Of a stretch of 64,000 nt of DNA, positions 46,877-57,334 are shown piece by piece. Source of the stretch: Salegentibacter sp. (lineage in GTDB: Bacteria > Bacteroidota > Bacteroidia > Flavobacteriales > Flavobacteriaceae); NCBI GenBank assembly GCA_017795085.1, contig CP051246.1:2296514-2360513 (forward strand). Reading direction: 5' to 3'. Under the pieces are notes generated by a model. It was not told the origin of the DNA and searched no databases. It saw only the letters and a program-made list of their open reading frames with translations. Both the position numbers and the translations under genes were made by a program. Position 1 is the first letter of the stretch, and each line of letters opens with the position of its first letter.

Positions 46877-47920
46877 TTATCTATTAATACCTTTTTCATT
46901 AATCCAACGTACATATTCCTGCTTATTTCGATTGTGTTGAGCAAGAGTTTTAGCAAATTTATGATAGCCAATATTCTTCACATCGGCTACAAAATAGAAG
47001 TAATCATGGGTTTCATAATCTAAAACTGCATCTATAGAAGATATATCCGGCATTGCAATTGGGCCGGGCGGTAATTCCTTATATTTATACGTATTATATG
47101 GAGAATCTATTTCAAGGTCTTTATACAACACCCTTTTTATTATGGTATCAAAATTTTTAGTGGTTTTCTTTATAGCATAAATAACCGTGGGATCAGCATC
47201 GAGTTTCCAGCTATTTTTGTACCGGTTAAGATAAACACCGGCCACTCGAGGACGTTCGTCTACTTTTGCAGTTTCCTTTTGAACTATAGAAGCCAGTACG
47301 GTCACTTCATTTCGACTTAAATTTAAATCTTCAGCTTTCTGCAAGCGTTTTTCGGTCCAAAACCTTTTATATTCCTTCAACATCCTACTTCGGAATTCTT
47401 CTGCAGAGGTGTTCCAAAAAAATTCGTAGCGATTAGGAATATACATAGCCAATGCCTGAGCTTCCGTAAAATTATTTTCAGCTAAAAAAACTTCATCTTT
47501 AAATGCTGATATTAATGAAACACTATCGGCTTCAATTTGATTACCCACACGGCCTGCAAGGTTTTCAAGACGCTCCTGATTATTAAAGTTTACATTTATA
47601 GGAGTATTCCCCGAGCGTAGCTTATTCACCAGTTCATTATTATTCATTCCCTGATCAAGCACAAACCGCCCGGGTTTTATTTTATTTGGATATTCTTTTT
47701 TCTGAGCAACGATATCAAAACTTTCCATATTTTTCACCAACGGGGAAAGACTGTCTATTACAGTTTGATATTTGGCACCTGTTGGAATATAAACCACTAC
47801 CTGTTTTTCAGAAAAAGAAGTGTTGGCAGAAAAAATACTGTTGTAAATATAATAGCTAAAAATGGCCAGCGCTACAATTCCAAGAATAGCCACGGCAACG
47901 AGAATTTTTTTAATATACAT
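46877..47920 (-). CDS. mltG: Endolytic murein transglycosylase MltG
   Basis: 347 residues. One N-terminal membrane helix (~5-28) then a LysM-like region and the YceG catalytic domain. The catalytic Glu216 lies in VLASIVQKETAKVDERP, and AGVYLNRY and the C-terminal LPPGPIAMPDISSIDAVLDYETHDYFYFV signatures are complete. It cuts nascent glycan strands during elongation in the periplasm. It overlaps the upstream GNAT by 11 nt in the dapF-GNAT-mltG operon. Confidence 0.95.
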   Translation of the reverse strand: MYIKKILVAVAILGIVALAIFSYYIYNSIFSANTSFSEKQVVVYIPTGAKYQTVIDSLSPLVKNMESFDIVAQKKEYPNKIKPGRFVLDQGMNNNELVNKLRSGNTPINVNFNNQERLENLAGRVGNQIEADSVSLISAFKDEVFLAENNFTEAQALAMYIPNRYEFFWNTSAEEFRSRMLKEYKRFWTEKRLQKAEDLNLSRNEVTVLASIVQKETAKVDERPRVAGVYLNRYKNSWKLDADPTVIYAIKKTTKNFDTIIKRVLYKDLEIDSPYNTYKYKELPPGPIAMPDISSIDAVLDYETHDYFYFVADVKNIGYHKFAKTLAQHNRNKQEYVRWINEKGINR

Positions 47921-48443
47921 TCGGATTAATAAGTTGGTAAAGAATTTCGTCTTTAAATTTATTATTCACCAGCACCCAGTCTTTTTTTACACCCACACGG
48001 CTAAACCCGGCATTTTCAAAGAGTTTTATACTGGCTTCATTATCACCGGTAATATTGGCGTAAACCTGATGCAATGCCAAATGGGTAAAACAGTAATCAC
48101 AAAGTAATTGTAAGCTTTCAGGGCCGTAACCTTTTCCGCGATCTTCGATTTCAGCAATTAAAATACCGATTGCCGCACGTCTATCCCTGGGTTCAAAATC
48201 AAAAACGTCAATTAAACCTACAGCCTTATTACTTGTATTACAAATTACAAAACGTAATTGTTTTATATCATAGATATCACGATGAGCATTTTCGAGATAT
48301 TGTTTAATCATATACCTTGAATACGGCGATTGGGTAGCACTAATTTCCCAAAAATCTTCGGTATTTTCAACCCGTAGAATAAAGTCGAGGTCTTCCGGCT
48401 CGAGAGGCCTTAAATAGCAGGTATTTCCTTTTAAAGTTTGCAT
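47910..48443 (-). CDS. GNAT-family acetyltransferase (RimJ/RimL-like)
   Basis: 177 residues. It begins LRPLEPEDLDFILRVENTEDF, typical of the RimJ/RimL branch, and has the acetyl-CoA motif GILIAEIEDRGKGYGPESLQLL, followed by HQVYANITGDNEASIKLFENAGF. The substrate is unknown. It is translationally coupled to dapF (13 nt overlap) and mltG. Confidence 0.9.
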   Translation of the reverse strand: MQTLKGNTCYLRPLEPEDLDFILRVENTEDFWEISATQSPYSRYMIKQYLENAHRDIYDIKQLRFVICNTSNKAVGLIDVFDFEPRDRRAAIGILIAEIEDRGKGYGPESLQLLCDYCFTHLALHQVYANITGDNEASIKLFENAGFSRVGVKKDWVLVNNKFKDEILYQLINPNVY

Positions 48444-49222
48444 GAGATTTCTCCTTTAAACACCAAAGTGGCCGGCCCGTTTAACCAAACATTTTTATAG
48501 CCTTCTCCGTTTTTATGAAACTTAACCGATAATTCTCCACCGGGGGTTTGCAGCTGGATTTCTTCGGACAAACTACGGTTTGATTCCCTCGCGGCAATTG
48601 CAACAGCAGTTACACCCGTACCGCAGGATAAAGTTTCATCTTCCACTCCCCTTTCATAAGTTCTCACCATAAAGTGATTTTCGCCAATTTTCTCAACAAA
48701 ATTCACATTCGTGCCGCCATTTTTATAATCATCACTATAACGTATCAATGCCCCTTCGGTTTTTACATCTAAACTTATAAGGTTTTTAGTGAATAAAACG
48801 TGATGCGGAGAACCTGTATCTAAAAACAAAGCGTTACCCGCCTGATTTATTTCATTTACATTTTGCATTTGCAAGCTCACATTTTCACCTTCAAATTTAG
48901 CCAAATGCGGTCCGTCTATTGCCGTAAAAGAAGCCTCATTTTCAATAATACCCATAAACTTGGCAAAGGCAACCAAACATCTTCCGCCATTGCCACACAT
49001 ACTACTTTCGTTACCATCGGCATTAAAATAGACCATCTTAAAATCGTCTTCATTACGTTCCGGATTCTCCAAAAGCATCAGCCCGTCTGCCCCAACCCCA
49101 AATTTTCGATCACATAAGAAATTGACCAGTTTGGTATTGTTTTTGGGAAATATATCGCTACGATTATCAATGATTACAAAATCGTTCCCCGTACCCTGAT
49201 ATTTATAAAAAGTAAGATTCAT
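48431..49222 (-). CDS. dapF: Diaminopimelate epimerase
   Basis: 263 residues. The two catalytic cysteines are Cys76 (NESSMCGNGGRC) and Cys200 (DETLSCGTGVTAVA). It interconverts L,L- and meso-diaminopimelate for lysine and peptidoglycan. It is first in an operon with a GNAT and mltG, which suits a cell-wall theme. An exact -7 element lies at 49244-49251. Confidence 0.97.
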   Translation of the reverse strand: MNLTFYKYQGTGNDFVIIDNRSDIFPKNNTKLVNFLCDRKFGVGADGLMLLENPERNEDDFKMVYFNADGNESSMCGNGGRCLVAFAKFMGIIENEASFTAIDGPHLAKFEGENVSLQMQNVNEINQAGNALFLDTGSPHHVLFTKNLISLDVKTEGALIRYSDDYKNGGTNVNFVEKIGENHFMVRTYERGVEDETLSCGTGVTAVAIAARESNRSLSEEIQLQTPGGELSVKFHKNGEGYKNVWLNGPATLVFKGEISCKL

Positions 49223-49243
49223 CTTTAATAATTAAAAAGGATA

Positions 49244-49251
49244 CAAATATA
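49244..49251 (-). promoter_or_regulatory. -7 promoter element (TATATTTG) of dapF-GNAT-mltG
   Basis: On the minus strand this is an exact TAnnTTTG, about 21 nt before the dapF ATG, predicting a short leader (~15 nt). Confidence 0.55.
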
Positions 49252-49355
49252 CAATAAAACAAGCGATTTTAAGGCTGTTAAATGGCCGTTAAAGTCAAAA
49301 ATTGATAAACATAAAATAATAATTTTAAAGTCTAAAAATTAAAATAATTGCAAAA

Positions 49356-50753
49356 ATGAAAAAACTAGCAAGTTTACTTATCGTTGGTATTTTAGGAGGC
49401 GCTATAAGCCTTGGTAGTTATAAACTATTTATTGAAGAAGAGGTATCAAAACCCGCTTTTTCCCAAACGGAAAGCAGTGGTGAACAAGTAATTCCCGCAA
49501 ATTATAACAACCGGGTTTATGGCACTAATGCCGACTTTACCGAAGCTGCAGAAAAAACGGTACATGGAGTGGTACACGTTAAAAATGTAGCCGTTTATGA
49601 AGGCCCTCGCAATATTTGGGACCTCTATCGCGGTAATCAGGGTGGTCGCGCCTTGCAAGGTGCCGGCTCTGGAGTAATAATTTCACCAGATGGTTATATT
49701 GTAACCAATAATCATGTAATTAAAGACGCAAGTGAAGTTGAAGTTACCCTTAATAATAATAAAACTTACACCGCTGAAATTATTGGTACCGATTCATCTT
49801 CTGATATCGCCTTGCTTAAAATTGATGCAACAGATCTTGATTATATTCCGTTTGGGGATTCAAACAATGTAAAACTAGGCGAATGGGTTTTAGCCGTAGG
49901 AAACCCTTTTAATCTAAAGTCTACGGTTACTGCGGGAATAGTGAGTGCAACTGCACGGGATTTAAATACGTATGACCCCACTCCACAATCGTTTATCCAA
50001 ACCGATGCCGCTATCAATCCCGGAAACAGCGGTGGTGCCCTGGTAAATATAAACGGAGAGCTGGTTGGAATAAATACTGCAATCACTTCCCAAACCGGCA
50101 GCTATATTGGTTATGCTTTTGCTGTTCCTTCCAATATTACCCGAAAAATTGTTGAAGATATTATGGAATACGGTGATGTTCAAAAAGGTATTTTAGGTAT
50201 TCGAGGTGGCAGTATTACCCCCGAAGCCGTTAAAGAGTTTGATCTTAATACCTCACAAGGTGTTTTTGTAGCGGAAGTTACCTCAGGAAGTGGCGCTATG
50301 AAAGCCGGGATTAAAGAAAATGACATTATTAAGGAAATCGACGGAATTGCCATTAATAAATTTTCTGATCTCACCGGCTATATCAACTCCAAGCGTCCTG
50401 AAGATCTAGTAACGGTCAAAGTTTTAAGAAGTGGCAAAGAACGGGAATTTGAAGTCACCCTTACCAAAAATGAAAGTTTCAGGATTTCAAGTATCGGTCT
50501 TGAAGTAACCAATGCCAGTCAGGAAGAACTTGACGGCTATAACACCCCCTATGGCGTTCGAATTGAACGCACTCTTAACGAGAGCCTTCCCGCAGAGGAA
50601 CTGGTAGGCACAATTATTACTGAAATTAATAACCACAAAATTTCAGATATTAGAGATGTAGAACAAGTTATGAACAATAAACGCAGCTCAGACCCGATTG
50701 TAGTGACTTTTATCGATAAAAATGGTGAAAAACAACGCGTGGTTTGGCGATAA
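49356..50753 (+). CDS. HtrA/DegP-family serine protease with two PDZ domains
   Basis: 465 residues. An N-terminal membrane or signal segment (LASLLIVGILGGAISLGSYKLF) puts the protease in the periplasm. The catalytic triad is intact: His120 (VTNNHVI), Asp150 (SSDIALLKI), Ser225 (NPGNSGGAL). PDZ1 ~270-365 (GVFVAEVTSGSGAMKAGIKENDII) and a second PDZ-like domain ~375-465 follow. It degrades or refolds misfolded envelope proteins. It is monocistronic, with a strong terminator after the stop. Confidence 0.95.
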   Translation: MKKLASLLIVGILGGAISLGSYKLFIEEEVSKPAFSQTESSGEQVIPANYNNRVYGTNADFTEAAEKTVHGVVHVKNVAVYEGPRNIWDLYRGNQGGRALQGAGSGVIISPDGYIVTNNHVIKDASEVEVTLNNNKTYTAEIIGTDSSSDIALLKIDATDLDYIPFGDSNNVKLGEWVLAVGNPFNLKSTVTAGIVSATARDLNTYDPTPQSFIQTDAAINPGNSGGALVNINGELVGINTAITSQTGSYIGYAFAVPSNITRKIVEDIMEYGDVQKGILGIRGGSITPEAVKEFDLNTSQGVFVAEVTSGSGAMKAGIKENDIIKEIDGIAINKFSDLTGYINSKRPEDLVTVKVLRSGKEREFEVTLTKNESFRISSIGLEVTNASQEELDGYNTPYGVRIERTLNESLPAEELVGTIITEINNHKISDIRDVEQVMNNKRSSDPIVVTFIDKNGEKQRVVWR

Positions 50754-50774
50754 CTATTTTTTAAAAAAATAAGT

Positions 50775-50803
50775 AAAACTCCCTCTAAAAAAGGGAGTTT
50801 TTT
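50775..50803 (+). terminator. Terminator of the HtrA gene
   Basis: Stem AAAACTCCC (50775-50783) pairs with GGGAGTTTT (50793-50801), followed by a T-run. It is 22 nt after the stop. Confidence 0.9.
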
Positions 50804-50839
50804 ATTGAATTATTTATCTACGAAAACGTTTGAATTCTA

Positions 50840-50847
50840 TATTTTTG
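50840..50847 (+). promoter_or_regulatory. -7 promoter element (TATTTTTG) of the GAPDH gene
   Basis: Exact TAnnTTTG; it predicts a leader of ~25 nt before the ATG at 50878. Confidence 0.55.
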
Positions 50848-50877
50848 CTTAAAATATTTTAAACCACACACTTTATT

Positions 50878-52320
50878 ATGGACTCTAATCAGGTTTACGA
50901 ACGCGAACTGGCTTTCCAGGCCAACCGACGCAAAACCACTGTTGAATTTATCAATATTATAAGCGATTTATGGTATGACAAATCTATTGAGCTTGTTCTT
51001 TTCCGTAATCAGCTGCTCAACCGGAACCCAAGCGACATTTTAAACTTACACGAATACGCCGGCGAAGTAGTAGAAAAACCAATTTCCATCTTCGATTCTA
51101 CCGAGATTGCCAAAGCCATTCAGGATCTTGACCTGCCTCCGGCCAAACTTGATATTGGCAAACTCACTTACGAATATAATTTAGAAGAACATAGCAACCC
51201 CAGGGCTTTTATTTCCCAGAAACTTAAAGATGCCAAAGATTACACTCGCTTAATTCCCAAAGATGTTGTTTTATACGGATTTGGACGTATTGGCAGGTTG
51301 GTAGCTCGAGAACTCATGAACCGAACCGGAAAAGGTAATCAACTTAGGTTACGGGCTATTGTAACCCGCGGAAAAATTGACCGGAGCATTTTAGAAAAAC
51401 GAGCTTCCTTATTAAAAAGCGATTCTATACATGGTGAATTTTCAGGAACAGTAAGTGTCGATGAACAAAAATCAGCACTTATAATAAACGGCACCACTGT
51501 TCATCTCATTTCTGCAAATAGACCTGAAGATCTCGATTACACCACTTTTGGTATAAAAAAAGCCTTAATTATAGACAATACCGGAGCTTTCAGAACAAAA
51601 ACCGAATTACAACGCCACTTAAAAGCAAAAGGAGCTTCAAAAGTTATTTTAACCGCACCCGGAAAAGGTATTCCTAATATTGTTCATGGAGTAAATCATA
51701 AAGATTATACTCCTGATAAAATTTCAATTTTCTCGGCAGCTTCCTGTACTACTAATGCCATCACGCCCGTGCTTAAAGTCATTGAAGATACTTTAGGCGT
51801 TAAAAAAGGACATTTAGAAACTATTCACGCTTATACCAATGACCAGAACCTGGTAGATAATATGCATAAAAAATACCGGCGGGGCCGTGCGGCGGCACTT
51901 AATATGGTAATTACTGAAACCGGGGCCGGTGAAGCCGTAGCAAGCGTTCTTCCCGTTTTTAAAGGCAAGCTTAGCTCTAACGCCATAAGAATTCCAGTGC
52001 CTAATGGTTCGCTAGCCATCTTAAACCTGGATATCAATAAAAAAACTAATCTGAAAAAGCTCAATGAAATTTTAAAAAAATATGCTTTAGAAGGCAATCT
52101 GGTAGAACAAATCAAATATTCAGTAGACAATGAATTGGTATCAAGCGATATTGTGGGTTCTAATGCACCTGCTATTTATGACAGCAAAGCCAGCATTGTA
52201 AGCAAAGACGGAAAAAGTATTGTACTCTACATCTGGTATGATAATGAATTTGGTTATAGCCATCAGGTAATTCGCCTGGCAAAATATATAGCAAAGGTTC
52301 GTCGATATACTTATTATTAA
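50878..52320 (+). CDS. Glyceraldehyde-3-phosphate dehydrogenase, long N-terminally extended form
   Basis: 480 residues, ~140 more than ordinary GAPDH. Residues ~1-130 are a helical extension of unknown function (MDSNQVYERELAFQANRRKT..). The NAD-binding core begins YGFGRIGRLVARELM near 135. The catalytic Cys290 is in SAASCTTNAITPV, and the substrate-binding TGAGEAVASVLPVFKGK is present, as are the C-terminal YDNEFGYSHQVIRL residues. The catalytic residues are complete, so it should convert glyceraldehyde-3-phosphate and 1,3-bisphosphoglycerate. Such long forms occur in Bacteroidota; cofactor preference and direction are not evident. Confidence 0.92.
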   Translation: MDSNQVYERELAFQANRRKTTVEFINIISDLWYDKSIELVLFRNQLLNRNPSDILNLHEYAGEVVEKPISIFDSTEIAKAIQDLDLPPAKLDIGKLTYEYNLEEHSNPRAFISQKLKDAKDYTRLIPKDVVLYGFGRIGRLVARELMNRTGKGNQLRLRAIVTRGKIDRSILEKRASLLKSDSIHGEFSGTVSVDEQKSALIINGTTVHLISANRPEDLDYTTFGIKKALIIDNTGAFRTKTELQRHLKAKGASKVILTAPGKGIPNIVHGVNHKDYTPDKISIFSAASCTTNAITPVLKVIEDTLGVKKGHLETIHAYTNDQNLVDNMHKKYRRGRAAALNMVITETGAGEAVASVLPVFKGKLSSNAIRIPVPNGSLAILNLDINKKTNLKKLNEILKKYALEGNLVEQIKYSVDNELVSSDIVGSNAPAIYDSKASIVSKDGKSIVLYIWYDNEFGYSHQVIRLAKYIAKVRRYTYY

Positions 52321-52352
52321 AACTCAGGACTTTTCGTCGAATAATTGCTTTT

Positions 52353-52378
52353 ACCTGCCATTTTTTGGCAGGTTTTAT
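52353..52378 (+). terminator. Terminator of the GAPDH gene
   Basis: Stem ACCTGCCA (52353-52360) pairs with TGGCAGGT (52366-52373), then TTTATTTT. Confidence 0.85.
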
Positions 52379-52380
52379 TT

Positions 52381-52388
52381 TACCTTTG
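52381..52388 (+). promoter_or_regulatory. Possible orphan -7 element (TACCTTTG)
   Basis: Exact TAnnTTTG directly after the GAPDH terminator. The next gene begins 289 nt downstream at 52678, beyond the inverted-repeat element at 52432-52570. The only frame near its expected start is a 7-codon GTG frame. Confidence 0.35.
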
Positions 52389-52431
52389 CCATCCGAAAAT
52401 AAAAAGTGAATTTAAGAATATGGACCTAGGG

Positions 52432-52570
52432 TATTGTACCAGAAATAATTTTTTATAGCCATGCCTTACCTGCAAGTTTTCATACCTTATCGGGTGGAAC
52501 AAACAAACCTACAGGTTTTTAATTCCTAATTATCGGAATTCGCAGGAATTAATCCTTGACTGGTACAATA
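52432..52570. mobile_element. Possible MITE-like element with 11-bp perfect terminal inverted repeats
   Basis: TATTGTACCAG (52432-52442) and CTGGTACAATA (52560-52570) are perfect reverse complements at the ends of a 139-bp non-coding stretch. The interior includes an ACCTACAGGTTTTTAA REP-like half. No obvious target-site duplication flanks it and there is no transposase. This is a hypothesis from a single copy. Confidence 0.4.
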
Positions 52571-52677
52571 GCGTTAATACATATTCAAGATTTTAAAAAG
52601 CTTCATTTTTAAGTGCAATAAGTACTAATTAGTGACGTTTTTCCTAAAAATTAAAATTATTTAATCTTTAAAGAGCA

Positions 52678-53268
52678 ATGAAGAAAATTATTTTTTATCT
52701 ATTATTTTTAACATCTCATTTACAAATATTTGCACAGGTTGATGCCGACACCTTGCAAACCGAAGCCGATCCGGTAAGACAGGAATTTAACGAACTGATT
52801 GAAAATTCAAACAATTATCAGGAATATAAAGTAGTTAATTATGATGCTTTGGTAGGTTTAAGAGACAATACTTACCGACATTTACAAAAATTACAGGATG
52901 AAATAAAGGCGAAAGAAGAAGCTGCTGATGAACAAGATGAAGAAATAGCCAGCCTGGAAGATGAACTGAAAGCCACAAAAGCCAATCTACAAAAGATAAA
53001 TGAAGAAAAAGATGCCATTATGTTTCTCGGTATGCCTTTTAGCAAAGGTAGCTATATGGCATTAATGTGGGGTGTTGTAGCTATTTTATTAATCGCTCTG
53101 GTAGTTTTTATCTTTCGGTTTAAAGCTGCAAACTCAACTACACGCGATGCGAGAAAAAAACTGGAGGAGACCGAACGTGAATTTGATACATACCGGACCA
53201 AAGCATTGGAAAAAGAACAACGCCTGGGTAGAATGTTACAGGATGAGCGCAATAAAAATTCTGGTTAA
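52678..53268 (+). CDS. Membrane-anchored coiled-coil protein of unknown function (trmD-upstream)
   Basis: 196 residues. Signal-like N-terminus (MKKIIFYLLFLTSHLQIFAQ), a charged coiled coil ~75-115 (DEIKAKEEAADEQDEEIASL), a membrane helix ~126-148 (ALMWGVVAILLIALVVFIF), then a second charged helix (DARKKLEETEREFDTYRTK). It has no methyltransferase motif. Relatives in this position are sometimes called 'tRNA (guanine-N1)-methyltransferase', apparently by proximity to trmD. Function unknown; it is 12 nt before trmD, so co-expression is expected. Confidence 0.75.
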   Translation: MKKIIFYLLFLTSHLQIFAQVDADTLQTEADPVRQEFNELIENSNNYQEYKVVNYDALVGLRDNTYRHLQKLQDEIKAKEEAADEQDEEIASLEDELKATKANLQKINEEKDAIMFLGMPFSKGSYMALMWGVVAILLIALVVFIFRFKAANSTTRDARKKLEETEREFDTYRTKALEKEQRLGRMLQDERNKNSG

Positions 53269-53280
53269 CCCCAAACGATT

Positions 53281-53967
53281 ATGAGAATCGATATTATTAC
53301 GGTAGTTCCAGATTTACTTAAAAGTCCGTTTGAAGCTTCTATTCTTCAACGGGCTATTAAAAAAGGTCTGGTAGAAGTCAATATTCATAATTTAAGGGAT
53401 TACACCACCGATAATTACAAGCAGATAGATGATTACCAATATGGTGGTGGTGCCGGGATGGTAATGATGGTTGAACCTATTGACAAATGCATATCGAAGC
53501 TCAAAACCGAACGGGAATACGATGAAGTGATCTATATGACCCCTGATGGAGAACGTTTTCAGCAAAAAACCGCTAACCGGTTGTCGCTAAATAAAAACCT
53601 TATCATTCTTTGCGGGCATTACAAAGGTGTAGATCAACGTGTACGAGATCACTTTATCACCAAAGAAATTTCAATCGGAGACTATGTACTTTCCGGTGGG
53701 GAATTAGGGGCTGCGATAATTTGCGATGCGGTTATTCGCTTAATTCCGGGAGTTTTAGGCAATGAAACTTCTGCATTAACCGATTCTTTTCAAGATAATT
53801 TACTGGCTCCTCCGGTTTACACCCGACCCGCCGAGTATAAAGGCTGGGAAGTACCGGAGATATTAACTTCTGGAAACTTTCCGAAGATAGAAACCTGGCG
53901 AGAAGAACAAGCCTGGGAACGCACTAAAAAATTACGTCCGGATCTTTTGGATGAAGAAGAAAATTAA
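53281..53967 (+). CDS. trmD: tRNA (guanine-N1)-methyltransferase
   Basis: 228 residues of the SPOUT class. Family signatures: [54 protein letters not shown] and [15 protein letters not shown] (SAM-binding trefoil knot). It methylates N1 of G37 in tRNAs, preventing frameshifts. It is the true TrmD, unlike the upstream coiled-coil protein. rplS follows after a gap with its own promoter. Confidence 0.97.
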   Translation: MRIDIITVVPDLLKSPFEASILQRAIKKGLVEVNIHNLRDYTTDNYKQIDDYQYGGGAGMVMMVEPIDKCISKLKTEREYDEVIYMTPDGERFQQKTANRLSLNKNLIILCGHYKGVDQRVRDHFITKEISIGDYVLSGGELGAAIICDAVIRLIPGVLGNETSALTDSFQDNLLAPPVYTRPAEYKGWEVPEILTSGNFPKIETWREEQAWERTKKLRPDLLDEEEN

Positions 53968-53979
53968 ATTCACAATCAC

Positions 53980-54009
53980 TTGTAATTAACAGGAATAGTT
54001 GTAATTTTG
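53980..54009 (+). promoter_or_regulatory. Promoter of rplS
   Basis: TTG at 53980-53982 and an exact TAATTTTG (54002-54009) are spaced 19 nt. The predicted leader is ~65 nt and carries no obvious Shine-Dalgarno. Confidence 0.6.
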
Positions 54010-54079
54010 CAGCCGTTCTAGATCAACCTCTGGCGAAAACCGCGAATGTTGTTTTGGATTTTACCTTAAACAATTAATC

Positions 54080-54430
54080 ATGGAGTCGTTAATTAAGTAC
54101 GTACAGGACGAGTTTGTAGACAAAAAAGAATTTCCTAAGTTTTCAGCGGGAGATACTATTACCGTTTACTATGAAATTAAAGAGGGACAAAAAACCCGTA
54201 CACAGTTCTTCCGTGGAACTGTAATTCAGAAAAGAGGATCGGGTGCTTCTCAAACTTTCACCATCAGAAAGATGAGTGGTACTGTAGGCGTTGAGCGTAT
54301 TTTCCCAATCAACCTTCCTGCAATTCAAAAAATTGAAGTGAACAAACACGGTAGCGTTAGAAGAGCTAGAATTTTCTATTTTAGAAATCTTACCGGTAAA
54401 AAAGCCCGTATTAAAGAAGCAAAACGCTAA
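54080..54430 (+). CDS. rplS: 50S ribosomal protein L19
   Basis: 116 residues, complete. EFPKFSAGDTITVYYEIKEGQKTRTQFFRG, VERIFPINLPAIQKIEV and the basic C-terminus KARIKEAKR are diagnostic. It sits at the 30S-50S interface. The promoter upstream and terminator downstream mark it as a single-gene unit. Confidence 0.98.
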   Translation: MESLIKYVQDEFVDKKEFPKFSAGDTITVYYEIKEGQKTRTQFFRGTVIQKRGSGASQTFTIRKMSGTVGVERIFPINLPAIQKIEVNKHGSVRRARIFYFRNLTGKKARIKEAKR

Positions 54431-54452
54431 TTCATTTTCCTCAACAACATGT

Positions 54453-54480
54453 AAAGCCCTGTAAAAACAGGGCTTTTTTT
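54453..54480 (+). terminator. Terminator of rplS
   Basis: Stem AAAGCCCTG (54453-54461) pairs with CAGGGCTTT (54468-54476), followed by TTTT. Confidence 0.9.
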
Positions 54481-54539
54481 ATGAACAATTGTTAATAACT
54501 CAAGTTCATAACCAGTTGAAAACAAAAACATTAAATCGC

Positions 54540-54570
54540 TTTGAAATAACACAAAGCTTTTTTATCTTTA
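54540..54570 (+). promoter_or_regulatory. Promoter of the predicted ncRNA
   Basis: TTTG at 54540-54543 and TATCTTTA at 54563-54570 (one mismatch to TAnnTTTG), separated by 19 nt, the expected spacing. It lies after the rplS terminator and starts no credible ORF. Confidence 0.55.
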
Positions 54571-54575
54571 TGTAG

Positions 54576-54881
54576 GTTTTAGATTGATTTCTATGTTTGA
54601 ATTGACAAAAGGATATTCAGTTTACAAATCAACTAAACCGTAAAGCTAAGTTCTTTACATCCGATTTTTACTTTCTATATAACGTTGTTTTGCAAAGTCA
54701 AGAATAGTTTGAAAAGTAAAAATCACTTTTGAAACGCTTTTAATCAAAATTTAAAGCGTTTCAGATGAAATAACATCCACCAGGGCTTTTAGTCCTTTAA
54801 TGAATTTTAGAGATTCGGTGAATACATGTTATTTCAGCAGAAGCCATTTCATTTTAGCAATTAAGATGAAATGGCTTTTTT
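54576..54881 (+). ncRNA. Predicted ~300-nt structured RNA with three-way junction and intrinsic terminator
   Basis: Four successive long-range hairpins: GATTTTTACTTT 54663-54674 with AAAGTAAAAATC 54713-54724; GAAACGCTTT 54731-54740 with AAAGCGTTTC 54753-54762; TGAAATAACAT 54766-54776 with ATGTTATTTCA 54826-54836, enclosing CACC/GGTG plus two small hairpins (AGGGC/GTCCT and GAAT/ATTC); and a terminator AAGCCATTTCAT 54841-54852 with ATGAAATGGCTT 54866-54877 and a T-run. Only a 16-codon ATG frame (54593) occurs near the 5' end. Known RNA families (6S, Flavo-1, riboswitches) could not be excluded. Upstream of the IDH gene by 142 nt. Confidence 0.5.
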
Positions 54882-54948
54882 ATTCTCTCCTATTCCCCCA
54901 TATTTCCCTATGATAAAAGCTTGAAAAATATTATATTGCGCGATAGAG

Positions 54949-54975
54949 AAACGCCCGGCTTTTGCACGGGCGTTT
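54949..54975 (+). promoter_or_regulatory. 5'-UTR hairpin upstream of isocitrate dehydrogenase
   Basis: AAACGCCCG (54949-54957) pairs with CGGGCGTTT (54967-54975), 9 bp, loop of 9 nt, followed by ATAGAG rather than a T-run. It begins just past TATATTGCG (~54933), a degenerate -7, so the hairpin could be at the very 5' end of the IDH mRNA. Confidence 0.4.
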
Positions 54976-55019
54976 ATAGAGTTTAACCATTATTAATAAA
55001 AAAGACCGATAAAAATTAA

Positions 55020-57242
<2,223 letters not shown>

Positions 57243-57248
57243 TAACTT

Positions 57249-57279
57249 AAAAAGCCGGGTGCATTCACCCGGCTTTTTA
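57249..57279 (+). terminator. Terminator of isocitrate dehydrogenase
   Basis: Stem AAAAAGCCGGGTG (57249-57261), loop CATT, CACCCGGCTTTTT (57266-57278), followed by TTTA. 13 bp, very stable. Confidence 0.93.
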
Positions 57280-57334
57280 TTTTGAACAAAACTTAAATTT
57301 TCATTAAGTATTACTTAATTACTCCAGGCTCTCC

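Noticed and set aside
52406..52429. GTG start of a tiny 7-codon frame after the orphan -7 box
   Set aside because: Seven codons only; it may be a remnant left by the inverted-repeat insertion, but nothing supports a gene.
52678..53268. Annotation as a tRNA methyltransferase
   Set aside because: No SAM or SPOUT motif; the true TrmD follows. The name appears to come from proximity.
54593..54643. 16-codon ATG frame inside the predicted RNA
   Set aside because: Too short, no start signal; treated as part of the structured RNA.
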